This document shows positions 24,035 through 31,288 of a stretch of DNA of 55,870 bases, one piece after another; positions within the stretch are counted from its first letter, which is position 1, and every line of letters begins with the position of its first letter. Source of the DNA: Actinomycetales bacterium (lineage in GTDB: Bacteria > Actinomycetota > Actinomycetes > Mycobacteriales > Micromonosporaceae); contig PKFB01000053.1 in the NCBI GenBank assembly GCA_002919305.1, forward strand, positions 1 to 55,870, in the 5' to 3' direction. Made by a program: the position numbers and the translations under genes. The notes beneath the pieces were generated by a model. That model was given only the letters and a program-made list of their open reading frames with translations. It did not search any database and was not told the DNA's origin.

Positions 24035-26482
24035 ATGCCCGAAACAGCGCCTCCCGGCGGCGACGGGGGTCACCCTCCAGGTACGTTCGGACACCTTCTC
24101 CTGAAACACCGACGAGCGGCCGGCCTCACTCAGGAGGAACTCGCCGCTTACTCAGGAGTCAGTGTTCGAACGATCAGTGATCTGGAGCGGGGACGGACAC
24201 GCGGACCACAGCGGCGGTCAGTCGAGGCGTTGGCCAAAGTCCTCGGATTGTCTGGGGCCACACTGGTCGAGTTCCTCACCAGCGCACGAGCGGGGCGGAA
24301 TAGAGGTGCCGGAAATACCCGGGTTAATCTCTGTGAGTTACCGCCAACACTCCCCGATCTGATCGGGCGAGAGCGGGAACTGGCCTGGCTGCAACAGATG
24401 GCCTCCGAACTACAGACACATCCCTCGGGGTACGCGCGAGCCGTCGTCATCACCGGTCAGCCTGGGGTAGGGAAAACCTCGCTGGTGGTACGCGCCGGTT
24501 ACGAACTGGGCGACCGCTTCCCTGACGGGGTCTACTTCTTGGATCTGCGCGGCACCTCTGGCCCACCGCTAGATCCCCGCGAGATTTTGGCTCGGGTACT
24601 GCGTTCCTTCGGGATCGAGCAGGGCTCTCTACCGTCCTCTTTGGACGAACGTGTCAGTCTCTATCGTTCTATATTGCGTGATCAGCGCGCCTTATTGATC
24701 TTCGACGACGCCCGTGACGAGAGCCAAGTCCGACCGCTGCTCACCGGTTCCTCGTCATCCCTGGTCACTGTTACGGCACGGCGTACCCTAGCCGGTCTGG
24801 ATGGCGTACACCGCTTGGAACTAGACGTACTAAGCCCGGAGGCATCGGTCCATTTACTGGATCTGATGATCGGGAACAACCGGGTCACAGCCGAACGAAC
24901 CGCCGCCGTCGAAGTGGCGGCACTGTGTGGGCATTTGCCACTGGCCTTACGGATCGCCGGCACCCGCTTAAGCGCCCGTCGCCAGTGGAGCATCCGACAC
25001 CTCGCCAATCAACTCACCGATCAGCAGCGGAGACTGTCGGTACTGTCTGCTGGGGATCGCCAGGTCCGAGCAGCCTTCGACCTGTCCTACCAGCAGCTGT
25101 CCCCACGCGCCCAACTGGTGTTCCGACGGGCGGCGTTGGTGCCTGGCTCAGACTTCGGCGCCAGCCTGGTAGCGGTCGCAGCCGGAATCGACGAAGCCAC
25201 CGCCGCTGAGGCTCTGGATGAGTTAGTCGACGCCAGCATGCTGCTACCGGCCCGGGATGGGCGTTACCGCTTCCATGACCTGATCCGGTTATTCGCCAGC
25301 GAACGGTTGGATGAAGAACGCGCCGAGCCAGAGGCGGTGACCTCCGCCGAACGGCGCATGTTGGACTGGCTGATGTCCAACGCGCTGGTGGCGGGCCAGA
25401 TGGTGCAGCCTGACCCCGTACCACGGGATTCGTCCTCAGCTCGCTTCCAGGATATGGACGGCGCGGTGCGATGGCTGGACGACGAGACCGCCGGCTGGTC
25501 CTACGCATTACGCCGGGAGGCGGCCAACGGACAGCACGCCCGAGTGGTCGCGGTGGTCCGCGCCCTGCACTGGTACTCCGACATGCGTATCGAGCGATGC
25601 CCCTGGGAAGAGATCTTCACCCTCGGCGTCAACGCCGCCCAGGCGATCGGTAGTCGCCATGACGAGGTGGTGCTGCTCAACTTCCTCGGCTGGGCGCAGT
25701 ACTACTGCGAGAACCGGTACAACGAGGCGCTGCAGACCCATCAGCTGGCGCGGGAGGGCGCCCAGCAGATCGGGGACCGTCGGGAGGAGGCGTGGGCGAC
25801 CGCCTATCAGGCCTCCATCCATCGCCGGCTAGGACGCTTAGAGGAGGCGGCGCGCGGTGCCCAAAAAGCGGTTAGCTTGTTCGCCGAGGCCGAGTACCCG
25901 ATGGGGGAGGCTGTAACACGCAACCTGTTGGGCGTAATCCTGCGTTCCCTGGGCAAACCCAAAGAGGCGCTAAAACTACACCAGCGCGTGCTCAACTACT
26001 ACCGACAGGGCAACGGCGTTACGGTGAACAAGAACGCCATGATCCAGACGCTATTGGCGATCGCTGAGGACCTGATCGACCTGCATCGTTGGCAGGACGC
26101 CCTTAAGGCTCTGGATGAGGCGTACCGCCTAAGTGTTGAGATCGGCGTTAAGGAATCGCAGGCGATCGCCCTGCGGGAACGTGGACGAGTACTGCTGGCA
26201 CAGGGACGCACCAGTGAGGCGATACTGACGCTGAACGAGGCGTTGGAAATCCTCTTCGAGACCGAGACACGCTGGGATTTGGCCTTTACCGAACAACTGC
26301 TCGGTGACGCCGCGGAACAAGCAGGTGACCGAGAGCAAGCGATAGCCTGGTGGAGGCAGGCTCTGGAGCTTTGCCAGCCTCCCGTACCCGGTTCCGTTGT
26401 CCACGACCGTCTCATCAAGACGCTACAGAGCCGCCTAGCGGACACCACCCTCGTAGCCGCCGGCGACAACTTGGCGGGTTAA
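24035..26482 (+). CDS. XRE-NB-ARC-TPR transcriptional regulator
   Basis: This 815-residue protein is an AfsR-like STAND regulator without the SARP domain. Residues ~16-80 form an XRE helix-turn-helix (AGLTQEELAAYSGVSVRTIS). An NB-ARC ATPase follows, with the P-loop GQPGVGKTSL at 141-150 and a Walker B ALLIFDDARD near 220, then a winged-helix region (~330-440). The C-terminal half (~500-800) consists of TPR helices such as EEAWATAYQASIHRRLGRLE. Such proteins act as nucleotide-gated switches that bind DNA; target genes and ligand are unknown. The ATG at 24035 is preceded by GTGAGG at suitable spacing. It is divergent from the sigma factor gene, with which it shares a regulatory region. Confidence 0.88.
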   Translation: MPETAPPGGDGGHPPGTFGHLLLKHRRAAGLTQEELAAYSGVSVRTISDLERGRTRGPQRRSVEALAKVLGLSGATLVEFLTSARAGRNRGAGNTRVNLCELPPTLPDLIGRERELAWLQQMASELQTHPSGYARAVVITGQPGVGKTSLVVRAGYELGDRFPDGVYFLDLRGTSGPPLDPREILARVLRSFGIEQGSLPSSLDERVSLYRSILRDQRALLIFDDARDESQVRPLLTGSSSSLVTVTARRTLAGLDGVHRLELDVLSPEASVHLLDLMIGNNRVTAERTAAVEVAALCGHLPLALRIAGTRLSARRQWSIRHLANQLTDQQRRLSVLSAGDRQVRAAFDLSYQQLSPRAQLVFRRAALVPGSDFGASLVAVAAGIDEATAAEALDELVDASMLLPARDGRYRFHDLIRLFASERLDEERAEPEAVTSAERRMLDWLMSNALVAGQMVQPDPVPRDSSSARFQDMDGAVRWLDDETAGWSYALRREAANGQHARVVAVVRALHWYSDMRIERCPWEEIFTLGVNAAQAIGSRHDEVVLLNFLGWAQYYCENRYNEALQTHQLAREGAQQIGDRREEAWATAYQASIHRRLGRLEEAARGAQKAVSLFAEAEYPMGEAVTRNLLGVILRSLGKPKEALKLHQRVLNYYRQGNGVTVNKNAMIQTLLAIAEDLIDLHRWQDALKALDEAYRLSVEIGVKESQAIALRERGRVLLAQGRTSEAILTLNEALEILFETETRWDLAFTEQLLGDAAEQAGDREQAIAWWRQALELCQPPVPGSVVHDRLIKTLQSRLADTTLVAAGDNLAG

Positions 26483-26578
26483 CCGCCCCTGTTATCCCCG
26501 CCTCGACCTCGACCCTGTGGGCGTTTCCCGCGGTCCAGCAGCGCCTTTGTACCACCGGGACGTTATACGCTGCCGCAC

Positions 26579-26824
26579 GTGAGTGGTCGAACAAGACATA
26601 TGACGTTGGCCCTTGATGCGGACACGCTGGATCTCGCTGAACGCGTGACCACCCAGCTGGGTATCTCAATCTCCACATTGGCGTCTCGGGCGATCCGCAA
26701 CGAGGCGCTCCGGTTGGGCGCTCCCCAGTACGCGCTGGACAGTGACATCGACGCCATTTATGACGAGGCGGAATGGACCATCGTGGCGCAACAGGAGAAC
26801 GGTCGACAGGGAAACGTCGCGTGA
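26579..26824 (+). CDS. Antitoxin-like small protein (MazE/RHH type)
   Basis: This protein has up to 81 residues. The segment MTLALDADTLDLAERVTTQL followed by GISISTLASRAI looks like a beta-strand-helix-turn-helix, as in ribbon-helix-helix antitoxins. An acidic C-terminal tail (DSDIDAIYDEAEW) could wrap a toxin. The stop overlaps the next gene's start in a GTGA arrangement, the classic antitoxin-toxin coupling. Two starts are possible, GTG 26579 and ATG 26600, and neither has a clear ribosome binding site. I kept the longer form. By family analogy it neutralises the downstream toxin and represses its own promoter. Confidence 0.65.
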   Translation: MSGRTRHMTLALDADTLDLAERVTTQLGISISTLASRAIRNEALRLGAPQYALDSDIDAIYDEAEWTIVAQQENGRQGNVA

Positions 26825-27117
26825 TCCGGGGAGACTTATGGCGTTACGTTCCGAAGGGGTCTCCTCGGGAGCGGACAGTCCTGATCGTCTCCGCCGACGG
26901 TGTCAACGACTCCACTCGGCGGTGGGTCTACGGCATGGAGGTCGTGTCCGACGACCCTCAGGACATCCTGTCGACGCACTTACCCGACGGCCGTTGGATC
27001 AACGGCACCTCCTTAACCCGGTTATGGCGGGGCTGGCTCACCGAATACTTAGGGCGGATCGACCCCGACACTCAGGAGGCGGTCGACGCCATGGTTCGGG
27101 GCGCCTTAGACCTGTGA
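26821..27117 (+). CDS. MazF/PemK-like endoribonuclease toxin
   Basis: This 98-residue protein fits the compact MazF/PemK fold: MIRGDLWRYVP at the N-terminus (typical GDxW/Y start), ERTVLIVSADGVN as the central strand and LSTHLPDGRWINGTSL later. Family members cut single-stranded RNA and are held inactive by the upstream antitoxin. The GTG start at 26821 overlaps the antitoxin stop by four bases; an upstream in-frame extension inside the antitoxin is rejected. The usual conserved Arg and Ser/Thr catalytic positions cannot be assigned with certainty. Assignment rests on size, motif order and gene pairing. Confidence 0.65.
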   Translation: MIRGDLWRYVPKGSPRERTVLIVSADGVNDSTRRWVYGMEVVSDDPQDILSTHLPDGRWINGTSLTRLWRGWLTEYLGRIDPDTQEAVDAMVRGALDL

Positions 27118-27213
27118 CGGTGACACACCCATAACGGTGCGTCAACGCGCATCGATCAGTCCTGGATAGATTAGGGTCATTTTCCGTCATTGGATGGCAT
27201 GAAAGGAACACCG

Positions 27214-27585
27214 ATGACGGAGCGCCCCGTACCCCTTAAACCCCAGATCACTTTTGGAAAGTTCCAGAATGTGGACCTGCGGGTGGCCCGGGTCCTCTCC
27301 GCCCCGCTGGCGGTGGGTACCCGGTTCCCATGCCGGGTGCTTGAGCTAGACCTGGGACCGTTGGGCAAGCGGACATCCGTGGGGCAGTACGCGCTGGTGA
27401 GCGAGGAAGAGCTGGTCGGCCGCAACGTAGTGGCGTGCGTCAACCTCGGGGAACGGCAGATGGGGCCGTACGTGTCCCAGGCCCTGGTGCTCGGCGCGCC
27501 ACACCCGGACAGCCCGGCCGACCAGGCACAGGCGTTGCCCCTCACCGTCCGAGATGACGCCGTTCCTGGTGACGCTATCTACTGA
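27214..27585 (+). CDS. CsaA-like tRNA-binding (EMAP/OB-fold) domain protein
   Basis: This 123-residue protein is a stand-alone tRNA-binding domain. Its five-strand OB-fold signature is visible as FGKFQNVDLRVARVLSAP, then RVLELDLGPLGKRTSVGQYA, and VVACVNLGERQMG with LVLGAP near the end, as in CsaA and the C-terminal domain of MetRS/EMAP II. CsaA has been linked to secretion-chaperone activity in Bacillus; in actinobacteria the role is unclear. ATG 27214 was chosen because AAAGGA lies 6 bases upstream, although in-frame TTG 27190 and ATG 27199 exist. The gene stands alone between the toxin pair and a convergent transporter. Confidence 0.8.
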   Translation: MTERPVPLKPQITFGKFQNVDLRVARVLSAPLAVGTRFPCRVLELDLGPLGKRTSVGQYALVSEEELVGRNVVACVNLGERQMGPYVSQALVLGAPHPDSPADQAQALPLTVRDDAVPGDAIY

Positions 27586-27654
27586 ATCCACCTCCACCGG
27601 CCCTGTCGGATCCCACCCTCCCTTATCTCGCTGGTGCCCTGACAGGTACGCCGC

Positions 27655-27693
27655 TCGTGGCGGGCCGCCCGCCGTGGTGTAGACCCGCCACGA
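27655..27693. terminator. Hairpin between convergent genes (candidate terminator)
   Basis: A perfect 10-bp GC-rich stem (TCGTGGCGGG at 27655-27664 with its complement at 27684-27693) has a 19-base loop. It lies in the gap between the convergent tRNA-binding and EamA genes and could terminate either. No T-run is present. Confidence 0.5.
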
Positions 27694-27780
27694 ATTCACC
27701 GGGCGATCCAGTCAGGCCAGTCAGGTGACGCTCGTGCCACACCGGTCGCATTCCTCTCCGACATGGCCGGTGGGAGCGAA

Positions 27781-28764
27781 TCACGGCCGATCACTGGACG
27801 TGGTGCGTGGGGTTGTCCGCCCCTGGTATCCCGCCAGGATCAGACCAACGATGATGGTCACCATGCCGATGACGGTCCAGCCGGTGACCTCCTCACCCAG
27901 GAACCAGATGCCGAGCAGGCTAGCCGTCAACGGTTCGGCGAGGCCGATGACGGTCGCCGTTGACGCCATCGTGGCCTTCAAGCCTCGGATCCACAGCAGG
28001 TACGGCACCGCGGTGGCGCCGATCCCCAACCACAGTGCGACCCCCGCGCCGTTCCAGGTGGTCAACCACCCGTAGTCGTCCCCGGCGGCCAGGAGCACAG
28101 CGGGCAGGCAGGCGAACCCGAAGAAGGTTCCCGTCACCACGCGTCCCTCGACCCCTCGCGCCAGGAGGACACGACCGATCACTGTGTACGTGGAGTACGC
28201 GGCGGCGGCGCCGAACGCGGCGAGCACGCCGAGCGGGCGTACCACACCCGAGTCACCAGGCATCAGGAGCAGCGCCAGGCCCGTGACGGTAACGGCGGTC
28301 GCCAGCCCCCAAACCCCGCTGAGTCGCTCACCGATGCTCAACCCCAACAGGCCTGCGATCACCGGTGCGCATCCGATCGCGACCAGCGTTCCGATGGCGA
28401 CGCCGGTTTCCCGAACCGCGGAGAAAAACAATGCCTGGTACGCGGTGACCGCGCCGCACCCCACCACGGTGAGCAGCCATGTGCCGCGCGTCCAACAGGC
28501 AGCCATCCCCGCGCGTCCGCTTCGTGCGAAGGCCCAGACGAGCAGGATGACGCCGCCGACACACAGCCGTACGCTCGCCACGGTGAGCGGTGAGGCCCCG
28601 TCGGGGGCGAAGGATTGAGCGGTGCCGGTGGTTCCCCATAGCAACGCGGCGACGAGTACGAATGCTGCACTCCGCCGATCAACCTGCGGCCTTGATCCGA
28701 CAACGGACCGGAGGTCGACGGGCGCATCACAATGATCTTTTTTATCGCGAGTTCGTTGTTCCAT
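27781..28764 (-). CDS. EamA/DMT-family transporter
   Basis: This 327-residue inner-membrane protein has about ten hydrophobic segments arranged as two EamA repeats. The first begins AAFVLVAALLWGTTGTAQSF and the second GVLAAFGAAAAYSTYTVIGR. The motif GLAEPLTASLLGIWFLGEE near the C-terminus is typical of the drug/metabolite transporter superfamily, whose members export amino acids, nucleobases or metabolites. The ATG at 28764 has GAGGA 8 bases upstream. It is divergent from a LysR regulator with a 119-base shared region, so LysR control of this exporter is likely (inference). The substrate cannot be told from sequence. Confidence 0.88.
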   Translation of the reverse strand: MEQRTRDKKDHCDAPVDLRSVVGSRPQVDRRSAAFVLVAALLWGTTGTAQSFAPDGASPLTVASVRLCVGGVILLVWAFARSGRAGMAACWTRGTWLLTVVGCGAVTAYQALFFSAVRETGVAIGTLVAIGCAPVIAGLLGLSIGERLSGVWGLATAVTVTGLALLLMPGDSGVVRPLGVLAAFGAAAAYSTYTVIGRVLLARGVEGRVVTGTFFGFACLPAVLLAAGDDYGWLTTWNGAGVALWLGIGATAVPYLLWIRGLKATMASTATVIGLAEPLTASLLGIWFLGEEVTGWTVIGMVTIIVGLILAGYQGRTTPRTTSSDRP

Positions 28765-28792
28765 TGAAGGTATCCTCGTTCTGAACTAAGAT
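28764..28792 (+). promoter_or_regulatory. Candidate promoter for the LysR gene
   Basis: TTGAAG (28764-28769) and TAAGAT (28787-28792) are separated by exactly 17 bases and lie ~91 bases before the LysR start. They abut the start codon of the divergent transporter, so a regulator bound here could affect both directions, the usual LysR arrangement. Confidence 0.4.
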
Positions 28793-28883
28793 CCCGTTCG
28801 ACACTTTGCGCTGCAAGGTCATCGGTGCGCGGGCTCGACTATTTTTGACTTTGCCTCATGGACAAACCGGTAAGCGTGGACCG

Positions 28884-29813
28884 ATGTTTGACCTCCGGAA
28901 ACTCCGTCTACTCACTTATTTCGCTTCTCTAGGAACAATCAGCGCGGTTGCCAAATCCGCACGGTTGACTCCATCCGCGGTGTCCCAACAACTGGCTGCC
29001 CTGGAAAAGGAGGCCCGTACCCAGCTGTTGGAACGTAAAGGCCGCCACCTGACCCTCACGGAGGCTGGACGCGCTCTCGTCCTTAGCGCCGAGCGGATAT
29101 TCGCGGAGGTGGAGCGGGCCGAGAACCAGCTCGCTTACTTGCGAGAGGGCGGCAAGGAAATCATCCAACTCGCGACTTTCCCGAGCGCTTCCCGGCTGGT
29201 CGTGCCACGTGCCCTGGCGTTCTGCCGAGAGGTTTCTCGTTCCATCGATATTAATCTTCATGAAATGGAGGCCCATCAGAGCCTGCCTGCACTGCGACGC
29301 GGCGAAGTTGATCTTGCATTGATCGATGAATATGACCCATCACCCCCGCTGATCGAACCCGGGACTGATTTCATCCCACTCTTCACCGAACAGATGTGCC
29401 TGGTCTTGCCTGCACAGCACCACTTGGGGAAACCAGGCCTTGCACTCACCGATTGCGCCGCGGAGCAATGGATAACTTGTCACCCCGGAACTCTCTACCA
29501 CTCCGCCATCCTCAGTCTCTGCGCCACCGCCGGTTTCACTCCCCGAATCACCTACACAACCAATGACTTCACCGTGATCCTGGCGATGGTTGAGGCCGGC
29601 CTGGGCGTCAGTCTGGTTCCGAGCATCTCCATCGCCCAAGTCAGGTACGACATCCGCTGCCTGGTGCCTAGCGACTATCCGACGCGTCGGCGAATCTCCG
29701 TCGCCGTGCGGACCGTTTCCCGCTCCAGACCAGCGGTGCGGCGCCTGCTCCACGCCCTCACCACCGTCACAGCGGACTTGGACGGCCTTTCCCTCCCTGA
29801 TATTCATCCCTGA
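28884..29813 (+). CDS. LysR-family transcriptional regulator
   Basis: This 309-residue protein has the N-terminal winged helix-turn-helix MFDLRKLRLLTYFASLGTIS with SARLTPSAVSQQLAALE (residues ~1-60), then a linker helix. A periplasmic-binding-protein-like effector domain (~90-300) includes VEAGLGVSLVPS, the conserved segment near the effector cleft. The ATG at 28884 fits the family N-terminus exactly; an in-frame extension to 28806 is unlikely. It is divergent from the EamA transporter, its probable target. The methionine salvage operon begins 719 bases downstream; control of it by this regulator is possible but unsupported. Confidence 0.88.
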   Translation: MFDLRKLRLLTYFASLGTISAVAKSARLTPSAVSQQLAALEKEARTQLLERKGRHLTLTEAGRALVLSAERIFAEVERAENQLAYLREGGKEIIQLATFPSASRLVVPRALAFCREVSRSIDINLHEMEAHQSLPALRRGEVDLALIDEYDPSPPLIEPGTDFIPLFTEQMCLVLPAQHHLGKPGLALTDCAAEQWITCHPGTLYHSAILSLCATAGFTPRITYTTNDFTVILAMVEAGLGVSLVPSISIAQVRYDIRCLVPSDYPTRRRISVAVRTVSRSRPAVRRLLHALTTVTADLDGLSLPDIHP

Positions 29814-30532
29814 ACCACGGCGTGAACCGCCGCCCTGGAGTCTGCCCGCTCCCTCACAGGGCCCGGCTTCAGGGAGCCAAAGCCGAACGCTCCCCGTCGA
29901 CGCTTCACGCCGCCGACGGACGAAACCAGTCGCTGGAAAGTACGGAATTACCACCCCACCGTGGCGTGTTCCTCCACGAACCGGTAGCACGTGCGATGAG
30001 GCACCACAGGGCTCACCACAGTGCTCGTCACAACGGTGGGGCATCTGTCCGGGGTCGGTCGCGCCGTAGGGAGCCGGCCGGGTCACCACACTCCAGCCAT
30101 CGGGGCCGTCGTCTGTGTTTCACGGTCGGCCGTTGACTCCCTCTTCTCGTCTTCTGCGCTTTACGGCCGGCCATACGTCTCGGTTGTCCCCACACGCAAT
30201 TTGCGCCCCCCGATCCGCGTCCCCATACCTCGATACCGCCATCCCAAAGTCCGGACGGTAGCCCCGAATCGTAGAGGACCTGACGACCTCCGACCATACA
30301 CTTCTTTAAAGTTTTATTTAAAAGCATTTTCATGATTTCTGGATAGACTGCCCAGACCGTCGCGTATAACATGTGGGCATCACTTCGGCATCTCGTCGAG
30401 AGGGCTTGAGAGCGGAGTAACGCCAGCCATCGCGCGCATTTTGGCGAGAAAGCACAGGCGAACAGATCCTCATCCCGACACCCAATCAACTAACCGCACC
30501 CACCCATTCTTTTCCGGTTAGGGGAGTAATCC
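29814..30532 (+). other. Long intergenic region and leader of the methionine salvage operon
   Basis: This 719-base stretch holds no convincing gene; the open frames in it have no family-like features. An A/T-rich patch lies at about 30300-30335, conspicuous in this genome. A TATAAC hexamer at 30365-30370 is a candidate -10, but the matching -35 is poor. Downstream are short hairpins, including one next to the ribosome binding site (30490-30521). I looked for a SAM-type riboswitch core and did not find one. A structured leader of another kind remains possible. Confidence 0.5.
30490..30521 (+). promoter_or_regulatory. Leader hairpin touching the ribosome binding site
   Basis: CTAACCG (30490-30496) pairs perfectly with CGGTTAG (30515-30521). 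The right arm overlaps the first bases of AGGGGAG (30520-30526), the ribosome binding site of the first salvage-operon gene, whose GTG is at 30533. The loop is C-rich (CACCCACCC) and could itself pair with the G-run. This could modulate translation initiation (inference). Confidence 0.4.
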
Positions 30533-31288
30533 GTGTCATCCACCGATCAACTCACGGATAGTGTCACGTACCATTCGGCCTGGTATCGCCGATACCGACA
30601 CCTCGAAGGGGTCGACAACGTCAAAAAGCGCCTGGAGCGCGACGCGTTAATTCATGCTCTCGCCTCGCGTTTCCAGAGACCAGGTCGCATGCTGGACATC
30701 GGTACCGCCACCGGACGCTACCCCATTCTTTTCGCCCGCGCCGGCTGGCACAGCGTCGGTCTAGATATTTCCCCCGTCGCGGTGGCCATGGCACGCGAAG
30801 AACTCGCCCGTTCCGACGTCACCGCTCAGGTGAATTTTCTATGCGGTGATATCCGAACCGTCGCGCTTCCAGAAGGGTATTTCGACCTCGTCACCTGCAT
30901 GATGGGCACGTTCGCTCATGTTCCGAAAGCCGACCGGGTCGACCCGACGCTCACGGCCATTCACCGCGCCCTCGCCCCCGGCGGACATGTGGCGATCTCG
31001 AACTGGAACGTCGCCTGGCCGGACGGGCGGATGCTGTCCATTTACGAAGCGGCTGACCGAGAGTGGTTGACTCAGGCCACGCCCACCCTCGAAGAGATGT
31101 CGGAGATGTTGACCGCGGTGGGATTCGAGCAGGTCACCGCGCTCCACATCTGCCCGTTCACCGATACCCAGATCGAGCGCTGGATCAGCGCACGCATGGA
31201 TTCCGCCGAACGTATCCAGGCGTACATGCTGGCCAATGAGATCACCATTCCTGGCCAGATGTACCTCGTCATGGGGACCAAGGCATGA
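30533..31288 (+). CDS. Class I SAM-dependent methyltransferase
   Basis: This 251-residue protein has the Rossmann-fold methyltransferase motifs in order: motif I MLDIGTATGRYPILFARAG (~residues 56-74), acidic motif II VGLDIS, and motif III CGDIRTVALPEGYFDLVTCM, then a post-motif RALAPGGHVAIS. The GTG start at 30533 has AGGGGAG 6 bases upstream. Its stop overlaps the mtnA-apt start as ATGA, so it is the first gene of the methionine salvage operon. A standard methyltransferase yields S-adenosylhomocysteine, not methylthioadenosine, so its link to the pathway is not obvious. The substrate is unknown. It could methylate a salvage-related metabolite or consume SAM regenerated by the pathway (inference). 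Confidence 0.82.
   Translation: MSSTDQLTDSVTYHSAWYRRYRHLEGVDNVKKRLERDALIHALASRFQRPGRMLDIGTATGRYPILFARAGWHSVGLDISPVAVAMAREELARSDVTAQVNFLCGDIRTVALPEGYFDLVTCMMGTFAHVPKADRVDPTLTAIHRALAPGGHVAISNWNVAWPDGRMLSIYEAADREWLTQATPTLEEMSEMLTAVGFEQVTALHICPFTDTQIERWISARMDSAERIQAYMLANEITIPGQMYLVMGTKA

Noticed and set aside
29340-30489. Open frames on both strands around the end of the LysR gene and the following gap
   Set aside because: Composition is unlike protein, there is no ribosome binding site, and they overlap a well-supported gene or leader.
29814-30532. SAM-I or SAM-IV riboswitch before the methionine salvage operon
   Set aside because: The conserved GAGGGA-type core and the expected multi-helix junction could not be found.
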